This document shows positions 7,046 through 16,299 of a stretch of 18,012 nt of DNA, in pieces; the stretch's first letter is position 1, and each line of letters starts with the position of its first letter. The notes below the pieces were generated by a model. That model searched no databases. It was given only the letters and a program-made list of their open reading frames with translations, and was not told where the DNA came from. Made by a program: the position numbers and the translations under genes. The DNA is from Chloroflexota bacterium (GTDB lineage Bacteria > Chloroflexota > Anaerolineae > Thermoflexales > Thermoflexaceae): positions 1 through 18,012 of the forward strand of contig JAUQQB010000010.1 in NCBI GenBank assembly GCA_030550075.1, in the 5' to 3' direction.

Positions 7046-8158
7046 TCACCCCCATTCCACCCATACCCACCCCAGAGGAGCGATCGGGCGTTCCAGCGTG
7101 CGGCCGTCGGGGGCGCGCTGGAGCTGGACGACGACCCGGCGGCTCCTGGGGAAGGGGTCGCCGGGCTGACGGCGGCCCCGGGCGATGCCGTAGCCGCCCT
7201 CCCGGCGCGGCCGCAGGATGCCTTCCAGGAAATTCGGGTCGGCCCGCAGGCGGCTCCCCAAGGTCTTGTCATCCCAGCCGGTGCCCCAGCCCACCTGAAG
7301 GAGAAAGCCCCGGGCGGGAATCCCCAGGTCCTGGTAGAACTGCAGAATCCGCTCCGCGCCAGGAACACCATGAAACCATTTCCGTTCCTCCTGAATCCGC
7401 TGGGCGGTGTGGCGGTTGACGATCGCCGGAAGCTCCCGTAGCCACTGCTCCCCCTTCATCTTCAGCCGGTGCCGCTGGGCCCACTCCGAGAAGAGCGCCA
7501 GGTCCAGTTTGATGGTGAAGTGGAAGACCGTCCCCGGCGCGATCGCCTCCAGTTCGATGGGGGAGGCCATCTTTCCGCTGCGGTGAAGGACCCGCGCGTT
7601 AATGAGGATGAGGCGGTCGGCCCCGACCGGGGCGCTATCGGTCACGTGCAGAGCGCGCAGGAGGTCGTGGTTCGGATTGGGGCCGAAGATGGTCCGTTCA
7701 TACCCCTGGGCGGCGAAGCGGGGTTCGGGGTTGAGGCGGGTGCGCTCCGGGCGGAGGCCCAGTTCCTCCCATGCATGCCAGGCCAGGGCGGTGCGCAGGG
7801 CGCCCTTCAGGCTGGTGCCGGGGAGATACGGGCGGTCGTAGGGATCCTTCCACTGCTCCCGCAGCTGGGCGCCTTCCGCCTGGGAGCGAGGCGTCCCCCG
7901 GATGACATAACGGAAGAAGGGGCTTCCTTCCTGGAAATCCGAGGGCCGCAGCAGCTGGGCGGGCGGGCTGGCCATCAGCTGCCTCAGGACCTTCGGATCG
8001 TCCACATTCTGGGCCTCCAGGATCGCTTCCTCGTTCAGCCGCCAGGTCCGCCCGTCGTGGATGGCGTAGTCGTAAGAGAGGAGCAGATCCTGCCCGCTGC
8101 CGATGTGGAGAGGGGTCAGCAGGGTCGCCTTCGCCGAATAGACCATGTAATCAGGCAT
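7046..8158 (-). CDS. csm5: Csm5, type III-A RAMP subunit
   Basis: Csm5 caps the 3' end of the crRNA in the Csm complex and helps recruit trimming nucleases. The 370-residue protein has the RAMP opening LLTPLHIGSG (13-22), the family hallmark PYLPGTSLKGALRTAL (110-125), and a late VGWGTGWDDKT (289-299) typical of Csm5. Its ATG overlaps the end of csm4 by 8 nt, so the two are translationally coupled, and the CARF-HEPN gene follows after 27 bp. Nothing appears truncated. Confidence 0.93.
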   Translation of the reverse strand: MPDYMVYSAKATLLTPLHIGSGQDLLLSYDYAIHDGRTWRLNEEAILEAQNVDDPKVLRQLMASPPAQLLRPSDFQEGSPFFRYVIRGTPRSQAEGAQLREQWKDPYDRPYLPGTSLKGALRTALAWHAWEELGLRPERTRLNPEPRFAAQGYERTIFGPNPNHDLLRALHVTDSAPVGADRLILINARVLHRSGKMASPIELEAIAPGTVFHFTIKLDLALFSEWAQRHRLKMKGEQWLRELPAIVNRHTAQRIQEERKWFHGVPGAERILQFYQDLGIPARGFLLQVGWGTGWDDKTLGSRLRADPNFLEGILRPRREGGYGIARGRRQPGDPFPRSRRVVVQLQRAPDGRTLERPIAPLGWVWVEWG

Positions 8159-9260
8159 TGGGCACCTCCTTCACCACGGCTCCCAGGGCGAAGCCGTAGC
8201 GCCAGACGGGGTGAGGAAGGTCGCCCTCCGGGTTCCGGTAGCGGGGGCGGACATCGGTGAGATCCCCCCAGGGGCCGGGGCCGACGGCGCGGATCAGGCT
8301 TCCCTCCTCCACCAGCCAGAGGCGCTGGCGCCGCTGGGCCGCGCCCTCCCAGGTGCGCAGCCATCCGGCCACGGCGGTCAGCTTATAGCCGGGGGAATCG
8401 GTCAGCGCGGCAGGAAGTTCCGGAGGCCGGGGATGGTAGCGGGAGAGGAGCCATATCCGATCGCCATCGGCGGGGTCAGGCATGGTCAGGCTGTCCTCTT
8501 CCTCCGCCCATACGAACCCCCCGTAGCCGATGGTCCGCTCCCCGCCCAGGCCGTCGTCGGCGAGGAGGGCCAGGGCCCTCCGGAAGAGATCCCGCAGGGA
8601 CGGGTGGTCGCCCCGCCACTGAACGCCAAACCAGAGCCCGCAGCCGGGGGCGAAGGAAACCCGCCCGACATGGAAGATATTGGAGGCGGAGCTCACACGA
8701 TCCAGGGTCACGCGCGGGACCTGGTGGGACTGGAAGACGCGGTGGTAGCGCAGGGCGCGCAGGCGGTTCGGGCGAACCGACATTCCTTCCGGCAATCCCT
8801 CCGCCTCCTCTACGGTGAGCCAGAAGACCCCGCCCTGGAGCGCCGCGCCCCGGGTCGGTTCCTCCCTTTCCTTTTCCGGGAAGAGCCAGTCATCCATCGG
8901 CTCCCCCTTCACCATCCGCTGGAAGAGGGCCTCCGAGACGAAACGGATCCGCTTCAGCTCCCCGGACCGTTCCCGGAGGGTCTCCTCGCTGAACCAGCGG
9001 TCCAGCGGGACCGGCATCGGGAAGAAGCGGACATGGCCGGCGAAGGGGAAGGCGGAGGTAAGGAGAAAGGGCGGGTCGCCGTTCTGGAAAGGCCGGGCGA
9101 AATCCTCCGTCCCTGCTCCTGCACGTAGGGCGGCATCCAGCAGGGCGGCAAAGAGCGTGTCGGAGGGGATGTGCTCCGCGCTCTCTTCCAGGTTGACACC
9201 GTGCGCTCCCACGTGGAAGCCGTTGCGAAAGGTCAGGCGGTAGACGGTCAGGCTGGCCAT
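8151..9260 (-). CDS. csm4: Csm4, type III-A RAMP subunit
   Basis: Csm4 (Cas5-like) binds the 5' handle of the crRNA and anchors Cas10. The 369-residue product begins with a RAMP strand, VYRLTFRNGFHVG, followed by PSDTLFAALLDAAL (32-45), a segment typical of Csm4. It also has PRVTLDRVSSASNIFH (182-197) and the glycine-rich loop GLGGERTIGYGGF (237-249) characteristic of Cas5/Csm4 proteins. A GGGAGGCGG ribosome site precedes the ATG, 13 bp after csm3, and its stop overlaps the csm5 start by 8 nt. Confidence 0.93.
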   Translation of the reverse strand: MASLTVYRLTFRNGFHVGAHGVNLEESAEHIPSDTLFAALLDAALRAGAGTEDFARPFQNGDPPFLLTSAFPFAGHVRFFPMPVPLDRWFSEETLRERSGELKRIRFVSEALFQRMVKGEPMDDWLFPEKEREEPTRGAALQGGVFWLTVEEAEGLPEGMSVRPNRLRALRYHRVFQSHQVPRVTLDRVSSASNIFHVGRVSFAPGCGLWFGVQWRGDHPSLRDLFRRALALLADDGLGGERTIGYGGFVWAEEEDSLTMPDPADGDRIWLLSRYHPRPPELPAALTDSPGYKLTAVAGWLRTWEGAAQRRQRLWLVEEGSLIRAVGPGPWGDLTDVRPRYRNPEGDLPHPVWRYGFALGAVVKEVPNA

Positions 9261-9273
9261 CGCCCGCCTCCCT

Positions 9274-10095
9274 TCACGCCAGTCCCAGGGCGTTCGCCAC
9301 TTTCTGGATCAGGTTGTCCAGATCCTTTGCCAGGGCGGGGAGGTCCGCATACTCCCCAACGGGCTGGGGTGTTTCCAGATACCTCTCGCCGGGGCGCACG
9401 AAGATTTTAATCCCCTGGAGTTTCACCTTGCCGGAGCCGCGGGAGCCCAGGCCGCCCAGGTAGTCGTCTTCCAGGAGCTGGAGCCCCTCCACCAGGGTGC
9501 GAAGCCGCTCCACATCTTTCCTCGGGTTGGCAATCAAGGCGTTGCCGTCCGTTCCTTCGTAGACCGAATAGATCAATTCGGCGGGGCCGAAGACGGCGCC
9601 GGCCGGGACTCGCTCCATGCGACGGGGGTTGGCGGCGGAGGTGACCCGGTCAATGGAAACCTCGGTCTTCACTTCGGTGTAGGGGAGGTCGGTACGGGCC
9701 CGCTCGGTCAGGTCCCGGGCGCTCTCTTCGGCGAGGTGGACGTCCCGCACCACCAGCCGGGTGGGGGTGGCGAAGTCCATCTCGCCGGGGACACCGCAGA
9801 CCTGGCAGACGTCGCAGCCGGCGTAGGTTTCGGATTTGTCACAGGTGTGGATAGCGGTGCCGCCGATGTTGCGATTCAGGATCAGGCCCCGGTATTTCTC
9901 CAGAAGGGAGCGGACCTTCCCCTTAAGGGAGGAGCCGGGGATGTAGGGGCGGTTGGTGATGGGATCGCGGATGACGACCTTGTCCACGCCGCCGATCTCA
10001 ATCCCGGTCTCCGAACCGCCGATGTGCAGGCCGGTGACGGCCTTAATGTTGAAGGTCAGGAAAATACGGCCTTTGAGCTGGATTCGCCGGGGCAT
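9274..10095 (-). CDS. csm3: Csm3, backbone RAMP subunit and target-RNA nuclease
   Basis: Csm3 forms the repeated backbone of the Csm complex and cuts target RNA every 6 nt. The 273-residue protein carries the conserved Asp38 in GGVDKVVIRDP, at the position of the catalytic Asp of the family, then RPYIPGSSLKGKVRSLLE (49-66). A Zn-ligand cluster His83, Cys85, Cys94, Cys97, Cys100 and the loop LGGLGSRGSG (213-222) follow. The target-RNA cleavage site therefore looks functional. A strong AAAGGAGGAA lies before its ATG, 27 bp after csm2; csm4 follows after 13 bp. Confidence 0.96.
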   Translation of the reverse strand: MPRRIQLKGRIFLTFNIKAVTGLHIGGSETGIEIGGVDKVVIRDPITNRPYIPGSSLKGKVRSLLEKYRGLILNRNIGGTAIHTCDKSETYAGCDVCQVCGVPGEMDFATPTRLVVRDVHLAEESARDLTERARTDLPYTEVKTEVSIDRVTSAANPRRMERVPAGAVFGPAELIYSVYEGTDGNALIANPRKDVERLRTLVEGLQLLEDDYLGGLGSRGSGKVKLQGIKIFVRPGERYLETPQPVGEYADLPALAKDLDNLIQKVANALGLA

Positions 10096-10122
10096 GGGTT
10101 CCTCCTTTCGGAATGCGAGGGG

Positions 10123-10581
<459 letters not shown>

Positions 10582-10668
10582 AGGACACCTCCATGCCTGA
10601 TGCTGGATTAGGGTGAGAATGATCAATGGCCGGGCGCGGCGATGCAGCGGGAGTGTCTTTTATCGGAT

Positions 10669-10768
10669 AGGAGTTACGCAGTTGAAAGCTCTAAAGGTGG
10701 GACGGAAGGACCCCACCCCCCTTTCTCCGCCCCCAAAGCCCCCATGGGAAACGAACGGTGTAAGTCCT
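10669..10768 (+). mobile_element. MITE-like element, copy 3, internally deleted (100 bp)
   Basis: Left half matches copy 1 (AGGAGTTACGCAGTTG through the C-run CCCCACCCCCCTTTCTC). The central hairpin's G-rich arm is missing, and the right end is AACGGTGTAAGTCCT, with a changed inverted repeat. No clear target duplication is visible. It sits between cas10 and csm2 in the same orientation as copy 1. It looks older or non-functional compared with copies 1 and 2. Confidence 0.8.
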
Positions 10769-10801
10769 GGGGATATTGGGATGCTTGAGCATCCTGGTCA
10801 C

Positions 10802-10833
10802 GTTGAGCCCTGACGTGGACATCGGGGCTCAAC
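10802..10833 (-). terminator. hairpin just after the cas10 stop codon
   Basis: GTTGAGCCC (10802-10810) pairs with GGGCTCAAC (10825-10833), and the inner bases pair further, leaving a CC loop. It begins 2 bp after the cas10 stop. There is no T-run, so full termination is doubtful; partial attenuation or RNA stabilisation between cas10 and csm2 is possible. A closely related hairpin occurs at 14602-14625. Confidence 0.5.
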
Positions 10834-10835
10834 AT

Positions 10836-13388
10836 TCAATCCCGCCCTAACAGCTCCGCCCAGCGGGCGGCCAGGCCGATCCACTCGATGGCCCGGAAAT
10901 CCTCACCGTGCAGCCGCTCCGCCAGGTCGTCCACCGCCCTCGATACCTCTGGATTTTCCTTCTCATACCGCCGGGCCATCCGCTTCAGGAAGTAATACCC
11001 TCGCCACATCCATGGGCCGTAGTAAACCTGCTCTTGCCCTTCCCGGTTCCGATCATCGCCTCGCTGACGGCGTTTCTCGGCGGCCTCCTGATATTGCTCC
11101 TGGAGTCGGATCAGGATCTGGAGCAGGGCTTTCGGCACACCCATGCCCCCCTCTCCTCGGGGACGGGTCAGCCGTTCCAGGAAGTGGGCCAGGGTGTGGG
11201 CGGTTTCCATCCCCTCCCGGCAATCCTCCATCCCCAACCGATCCCACGGGAGGACCTGTCCCAGGAAGCCGATGGCGTTTTTCCGAAGCTCCCGCCCGTT
11301 CTCCTCGCGCCGGAAGCCCTTGGCGCGATCCTCCGCCCTTCCGGCGTCCTCCGCCGCCTGGTAGAGGGGATATCGGCCGCCAACCAGGGCGATGCCCGCG
11401 CTGGCGTGGATCCCCGGATGCCCGGCGGCGAAACGGGAGAGATCAGCCCGGATCCCCCGGGCCAGCTCCACAACCGCATCCCAGGAGCCGACAAAGAACA
11501 GATCATCCCCGCCGGAGTAGATGGAATACAGCCGCTCCCGGCCCTTCGGATCCATCCGGTTGATCTGCTTCGCCCGCTGCTCCACCCAGCCCTCGAAGAA
11601 GAGGCTGATGGCGAAGCTCAGGGCGGCGACGCGGGAGAGGGTGGCGTTCTTCCCCAGGCCCTCGGAGAACAGCTCCCCCAGGCTGTCGAGGTCCATTCGC
11701 AGGACGCCCAGCCGCTGGATCCCCGTGGACTGGCACTCCATGACCGAGAAGGGCTTGATGCTCCCCGGGACCGGCAGGTCTTTCACTTTCCCCCGCAGTT
11801 CCCGGTATTCCGCTTCCGTCAGAATCGGGGTCACGTTGACCAGCAGCCGACGCCCGACGACGGTTTGGGGGTCCGGTTGCAGACCTTCCATGGCTTCGTC
11901 TTCCAGCGCCAGGATCCAGCGGGGGCCATCGACCCGGGGGACCTGATTCCGATCCTCCACGACGCCGGCCTGAATCCCGAAGGCGGCCAGGACCTCATCC
12001 CAGCCGCCCGGCGAGACCGCCAGGGGGTCTTCCGGCGCCGAAGGCTCCACCTCCGCCATCCAGAGATAGCAGGCGCGACGGAGGTCGTCCCCCAGGTCTT
12101 CGTAAGAGCGGCACGGAGGGCATTTGCGGACTTCCTCTTCCTCCTTCGTTCCCGGATGCTCCTGTCCGCAAACCTGACAGGCGTGCTCCTCGTTGCCGCC
12201 ATGCCCTTGGGGATGGAAGAGCGCTCCCAATCCTTCTCCCAGTTCGGCGAAGCGGTGCTGTTTGGCCCTCTGCAATCTCTTCCTCAGTTCTTCCCATTTC
12301 CTCGCAATGCGCCCCGCATAGAAATCGGAGGCCGCGAGGGGGACCGCCTCCAGCGCCAGATACAGGTTGCCCCGGTGGTGGGCCAGCAGGATGCGGCTCA
12401 CCTCCCCCTGGATCTCCCGCATACGGCCCTGGTCGGAGGGGCGGGTCAGCAGGTAGAAACCGCCGCCCCCCTGATAAAGGAGGCTGGTCGCCGGCAGCTG
12501 GAGGCGCCGGAGGATGTAGCGGGCGACGGCCTCCGTGAGGAGTTGCAGGTAGAACGAGCGGCCCCGGAGCGCGCTCGTGGCCCCCCGTGCGGTGATGGTG
12601 TAGATGAAATCCTGCACGCCGCTGATGTCCCCACCCACGAGCAGGGCGACCTCCGCTTCCTCCAGTTCCCTCGGCGGAGGGACGTCCTTCTCCCGGGCCT
12701 CGGGCCATCGCTCCAGCGCGTCCAGCATCCGGTCGATAGCCGCCTCGTCTTTTTCCAGCAGGCAGACGGCCAGCGCGGCGGCGACCCGGCTGTGATCATA
12801 CAGGCTGATATCCGGGAGAGCGCGGTAATAGGCGGAGGGGACGCACCAGGCATAGCGCTGGAGCAGAAGGAGCATGCTCTCCAGATAGACCGGGAGGCTC
12901 TCTCCATTTTCGTGAGCTTTCAACAGCGCGCGGGCGCCCTCGCTGAACCCTCTCCAGAGGGAGCGATAGGCTTCCCGGATCGCCTCCTCTTCCAGGGGAT
13001 CGCCGGGGAATATCGTTTCTTCTTCCATCCGGAGGGGACGGAGGGGCCAGTAGGCCCTCTTCGGGGTCCGCAGGTTATCGGCGGTGAGGGAGCAGAAGAT
13101 CGACATAAGCTGACGGGGCTGCTGTTCCGCTTCTGGGATCCGTTCCCCCGCGGAGAGCCGGTCCGCCAGGGCCACGACCCTGGTCGCGTAGTCGGGGAGC
13201 GGCCGCTCGTGATGACCCATAACCGGGTAGAGATTCTTCCGCCAGGCCGGAGGGACGAACTGTCGGACGAATTCGCCGCCCACTTCGGTGTGCGGGCCTT
13301 TCATCCATTCCGCCCGCTGAGCGAACTTGCCGATGTCGTGGAGCAGACCCGCCAGGGCGATGAGATAAGCATCCAGACCCTGTTCCAT
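10836..13388 (-). CDS. cas10: Cas10 (Csm1), large subunit with HD and cyclase motifs
   Basis: The type III signature protein: cuts DNA with its HD domain and, when target RNA binds, makes cyclic oligoadenylate with its Palm domain. In the 850-residue product the HD motif LLHDIGKF has His17-Asp18, a first Palm-like domain includes GGDISGVQDFIYTI (252-265), two CxxC pairs (404-407 and 423-426) form a zinc finger, and the second Palm has RMDLDSLG (564-571) and YSGGDDLFF (GGDD at 626-629). Both activities should therefore be present, matching the CARF effector downstream. The ATG at 13388 follows AGGAGG; an in-frame GTG at 13454 would add 22 Pro/His-rich residues and is less likely. cas6 ends 94 bp upstream. 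With csm2 to csm5 this makes the subtype III-A. Confidence 0.97.
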   Translation of the reverse strand: MEQGLDAYLIALAGLLHDIGKFAQRAEWMKGPHTEVGGEFVRQFVPPAWRKNLYPVMGHHERPLPDYATRVVALADRLSAGERIPEAEQQPRQLMSIFCSLTADNLRTPKRAYWPLRPLRMEEETIFPGDPLEEEAIREAYRSLWRGFSEGARALLKAHENGESLPVYLESMLLLLQRYAWCVPSAYYRALPDISLYDHSRVAAALAVCLLEKDEAAIDRMLDALERWPEAREKDVPPPRELEEAEVALLVGGDISGVQDFIYTITARGATSALRGRSFYLQLLTEAVARYILRRLQLPATSLLYQGGGGFYLLTRPSDQGRMREIQGEVSRILLAHHRGNLYLALEAVPLAASDFYAGRIARKWEELRKRLQRAKQHRFAELGEGLGALFHPQGHGGNEEHACQVCGQEHPGTKEEEEVRKCPPCRSYEDLGDDLRRACYLWMAEVEPSAPEDPLAVSPGGWDEVLAAFGIQAGVVEDRNQVPRVDGPRWILALEDEAMEGLQPDPQTVVGRRLLVNVTPILTEAEYRELRGKVKDLPVPGSIKPFSVMECQSTGIQRLGVLRMDLDSLGELFSEGLGKNATLSRVAALSFAISLFFEGWVEQRAKQINRMDPKGRERLYSIYSGGDDLFFVGSWDAVVELARGIRADLSRFAAGHPGIHASAGIALVGGRYPLYQAAEDAGRAEDRAKGFRREENGRELRKNAIGFLGQVLPWDRLGMEDCREGMETAHTLAHFLERLTRPRGEGGMGVPKALLQILIRLQEQYQEAAEKRRQRGDDRNREGQEQVYYGPWMWRGYYFLKRMARRYEKENPEVSRAVDDLAERLHGEDFRAIEWIGLAARWAELLGRD

Positions 13389-13482
13389 GAGCGGCCTCCT
13401 GGGTTCAGGATGGGAATGCGGCGGGGCGGGGAAGCGCCCGTGGTCCATCCCCACGAGATCGGGGTTGGGAGGCCCTGGCGCT

Positions 13483-14343
13483 TCATCCGGGGGGATCCGC
13501 TTTCATCTCCCGACGATCCTCCTCCACTCTTCGCCGCGCCTGTCCCATGCCTGTGGTCGTCTGATAACCAACTCCGGCGTAAAAAGCATAGTTCGTCAAC
13601 AGCTCCAGCACTCCCACCCAGTATGGATCGGGGCGGAGGATGGCGTAGCGACAATAGCCTGTGAAGCCGATTTGAATTCCCTCTCCCTTCCCGGGGACCG
13701 CGCGGGTGGAAAGGTCATACCGGCTGATCGCGATGCATTCCTCCGCGAACCTCCGCACTTCAGGCGAGACCGCCACCGGCGAGAAGCTGTTCCACTTCTC
13801 CGCCAGGCTTCCATAGACCAGCTCGGGCAGGGGGAGGGGGACATTTCGGCCTTTCGAGTGAAAGGTGGTTGGGGAGCAGAATTCCAGCTCCAGGTAGCGA
13901 GGCAGGTGTTCCCGGGGCGGCAGGGAGTTGCGGAAAAGGGTCTGATAGGTGGTCTGGCCGGCCCAGGGGTGAACAGCGGGGTCGAGGGTGGCGCCGCGAA
14001 CGATCAGGCGGACGCCTTCGCTCTCCACTTCAGAGGGTGGCGATTCGGCCCAGCGAGCGAGATGCTCGGAGACCTCCGCCGTCAATCCCGTGTAGCGCAG
14101 GAAGAGGGGTTGGCCCGGCGTGATCACCGTGATGGCCTTTCCGCTGACGCGATCGGTTCTTGCCCCCATGAGGGAGGAGCAGGTGAAGGGCCGTCGATCA
14201 TCCGGCGCGTGCAGGCGCGCGGCCAGATCCGAATCTCTCTGGGCCACCCATTTCAGGAAGATGGCGTTGCTGGCCCGCCCCAGGTGAGGCGGCAACGTGG
14301 CCCTGCGCTCCGTCTCCAGCGTGATCACCAGGCTCGTCAACAT
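13483..14343 (-). CDS. cas6: Cas6 pre-crRNA endonuclease
   Basis: Cuts the long array transcripts within each repeat, leaving an 8-nt 5' handle. The 286-residue protein has the Cas6 C-terminal glycine-rich loop in YAFYAGVGYQTTTGMGQARR (glycines within 257-267), the main family hallmark, and an N-terminal RAMP-like segment RASNAIFLKWVAQRD. The catalytic His cannot be fixed by eye; His20 and His45 are candidates. It is the first gene of the cas operon with a promoter just upstream, and its only likely substrates here are the two arrays with identical repeats. The ribosome site (TGGAAACC) is weak. Confidence 0.92.
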   Translation of the reverse strand: MLTSLVITLETERRATLPPHLGRASNAIFLKWVAQRDSDLAARLHAPDDRRPFTCSSLMGARTDRVSGKAITVITPGQPLFLRYTGLTAEVSEHLARWAESPPSEVESEGVRLIVRGATLDPAVHPWAGQTTYQTLFRNSLPPREHLPRYLELEFCSPTTFHSKGRNVPLPLPELVYGSLAEKWNSFSPVAVSPEVRRFAEECIAISRYDLSTRAVPGKGEGIQIGFTGYCRYAILRPDPYWVGVLELLTNYAFYAGVGYQTTTGMGQARRRVEEDRREMKADPPG

Positions 14344-14377
14344 CGATCGGTTTCCAGATAGGGGATCGTTATATACT

Positions 14378-14406
14378 ATTAATGGTCATTTTGTGCCATC
14401 CGTCAA
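14378..14406 (-). promoter_or_regulatory. putative promoter of the cas operon
   Basis: On the minus strand TTGACG (14406-14401), 17 bp, then ATTAAT (14383-14378), within an AT-rich stretch unlike the surroundings and about 35 bp before the cas6 ATG. The -35 is good and the -10 matches 4 of 6. A TATATAA just downstream (about 14375-14369) could serve as an alternative -10 or help melting. Confidence 0.55.
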
Positions 14407-14570
14407 GCGGGGGGATGGGGTTGCGGGATAGTCGAGGCTCCTTCCATATCCGACGTCAGGATTTACGAAGCGGCCCGGACGTATGGTCGCTGACCGGTCT
14501 ATTCTGACAATGTATGCCCGGCTGTTCGCGATCGGGCTCGCTGATTGGATGGGCGCTCCAGGCGCTCTAC
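14407..14570. other. spacer between cas promoter and leader 2
   Basis: No supported gene or RNA on either strand. Open frames here are short, lack ribosome sites, and some run into the CRISPR array. Confidence 0.4.
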
Positions 14571-14594
14571 AAAGGGACGCTTCAGCGTCCCTTT
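14571..14594 (+). terminator. 10-bp perfect hairpin, terminator-like
   Basis: AAAGGGACGC (14571-14580), loop TTCA, GCGTCCCTTT (14585-14594). The A/T ends would give a short T tail on either strand. It lies between the divergent cas promoter and the array 2 leader and could insulate them from each other. Confidence 0.55.
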
Positions 14595-14601
14595 CCATCT
14601 G

Positions 14602-14625
14602 AGCCCAGACGTCCACGTCAGGGCT
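14602..14625. repeat. hairpin related to the one after cas10
   Basis: AGCCC-A-GACGT-CC-ACGTC-A-GGGCT is self-complementary apart from the CC loop and one A/A mismatch, and matches the hairpin at 10806-10829 at nearly all positions in the other orientation. It directly abuts the outer end of leader 2. Confidence 0.6.
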
Positions 14626-14825
14626 TTGCGAACACCCCCTCTTGCATGGCCCTGGGAGAAGGGGAGAAAGAAGGGGGGTGTTCGCAGCGTGTCGCGAAGG
14701 ATAACGATGTGAACCGGATTTGGGGAACAGGAGGCTTGACATGAACGACTGGAGTTGTGTAAAATAGCGCGTGAGCGGGTGGGGGCAAAGATCGTCGAAC
14801 AGGAAACGTGCAGCCAGATCTGGCC
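14621..14825 (+). promoter_or_regulatory. leader of CRISPR array 2
   Basis: About 205 bp before the first repeat, matching the array 1 leader in inverted orientation. The first part is a hairpin, GCGAACACCCCCT (14628-14640) with AGGGGGTGTTCGC (14673-14685), whose loop differs between the two leaders. The rest, from CAGCGTGTCGCGAAGGATAA to the repeat, is almost identical in both and ends GCAGCCAGATCTGGC plus one variable base before the repeat. Confidence 0.9.
14736..14765 (+). promoter_or_regulatory. promoter of CRISPR array 2
   Basis: TTGACA (14736-14741), 18-bp spacer, TAAAAT (14760-14765), pointing into the array, identical in boxes and spacing to the promoter of array 1. Confidence 0.82.
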
Positions 14826-16213
14826 GTCCGAAAGCCCCCAATGCCCGAAAGGGCATTAAGACGCTCGGGACGACAACGAGCGCGTATGCCGCGGCGGCCA
14901 TATAGGGTCCGAAAGCCCCCAATGCCCGAAAGGGCATTAAGACGCAAACAATTTCCATCCTGGGGGGAGCGACGAAAACACGACTCCGTCCGAAAGCCCC
15001 CAATGCCCGAAAGGGCATTAAGACAAACCGATAATCCCCGGCCCGCTCATCCGGCCACAGGAAGTTGTCCGAAAGCCCCCAATGCCCGAAAGGGCATTAA
15101 GACGCCGCCGCTCCAGCTCCCGAATCCGCCGGTAGATCTCCTCTCGGTCCGAAAGCCCCCAATGCCCGAAAGGGCATTAAGACTTCGATCTGATGGAGTT
15201 GATCCTCTGTCAAAGGATGTGCAAAGTCCGAAAGCCCCCAATGCCCGAAAGGGCATTAAGACATCGTCTTCTCCCACCAGGCCCTGGCCTTTTCCAGGGC
15301 CTGGGTCCGAAAGCCCCCAATGCCCGAAAGGGCATTAAGACCGTAGTATCGGATGATCGCCTCGAATTCGTCTGGAAGCACGTCCGAAAGCCCCCAATGC
15401 CCGAAAGGGCATTAAGACGCTTCGATCCTTGCGGCCGCCAAGGCGGCCGCCGACCTCTCATTTGTCCGAAAGCCCCCAATGCCCGAAAGGGCATTAAGAC
15501 GGAGGAGTTCCGCCCCCTTCATCCCCTCCGGGCGGGCCATCGTCCGAAAGCCCCCAATGCCCGAAAGGGCATTAAGACCCATACATCAACACGTTGCCGC
15601 CCGTCTGGGCATCCCATATGGGTCCGAAAGCCCCCAATGCCCGAAAGGGCATTAAGACGATTTTGACCCAGAATCCGCACCCGCATTCATAATGTGAGTC
15701 CGAAAGCCCCCAATGCCCGAAAGGGCGTTAAGACGCTGGAACCCCTGAATCCACAGTAGACCAAAACATAATAGGTGAGTCCGAAAGCCCCCAATGCCCG
15801 AAAGGGCATTAAGACTCTAATTCATCTAAAATATCGAGAATCTGGCCCAGGGTCCGAAAGCCCCCAATGCCCGAAAGGGCATTAAGACTTCAACCGACGA
15901 TGGCGATCCTTCCTGCTTCGTCGACCCGTGTCCGAAAGCCCCCAATGCCCGAAAGGGCATTAAGACACCCAGATCCCGGTCCATATGGCCAGGATCAGGG
16001 CAACAAATAGAGTGTCCAAAAGCCCCCAATGCCCGAAAGGGCATTAAGACTTCCACACATTCACGACCAGGCGAGCGGCGTGTTGCTCCGGTCCGAAAGC
16101 CCCCAATGCCCGAAAGGGCATTAAGACCGAACGCCCATGGGCTTGCGGACCGTTCCATCGCCCACCCTGGGAAGCAGTCCGAAAGCCCCTAATGCCCGAA
16201 AGGGCATTAAGAC
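14826..16213 (+). CRISPR. CRISPR array 2: 18 repeats of 37 bp, 17 spacers
   Basis: Same repeat as array 1, here with its crRNA strand on plus. Repeats start at 14826, 14907, 14988, 15067, 15147, 15226, 15305, 15382, 15464, 15542, 15622, 15698, 15779, 15852, 15930, 16014, 16091 and 16177; spacers are 36-49 bp. Single-base variants occur only in the leader-distal part (15698, 16014 and 16177 copies), as expected for old repeats. The promoter in the leader and the GAAA-loop hairpin both support rightward transcription. Confidence 0.99.
15184..15225 (+). other. spacer matching a csx15-like gene at protein level
   Basis: Fifth spacer from the leader, 42 bp. Its reverse complement is one open frame, FAHPLTEDQLHQIE, and 9 of 14 residues match FSHPLTNDRLTQLE of the Csx15-like protein encoded at 5204-5698. 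At nucleotide level 27 of 42 bases agree, so it is not a self-target but looks derived from a diverged homologue. The crRNA would be antisense to that gene's mRNA. Confidence 0.7.
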
Positions 16214-16299
16214 CGATGCAGGGGCGTTGCCGATAAGAAGGGAGGATCGGGAAGGGGGCGGAAGCGGAAGCGGATAGGGCCCCGACGATTTCAGGGCGC

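Noticed and set aside
10908..13664. A very long open frame on the plus strand opposite cas10 and cas6
   Set aside because: It is the antisense shadow of high-GC coding sequence; the minus strand carries clear Cas10 and Cas6 motifs and ribosome sites, and the plus translation has no recognisable domain.
14386..14744. Open frames on both strands between cas6 and array 2
   Set aside because: They cross the leader and the first repeats and have no ribosome sites or conserved motifs.
16214..16299. Possible extra degenerate repeat after array 2
   Set aside because: No segment matches the repeat beyond a few bases; the region is purine-rich but otherwise featureless.
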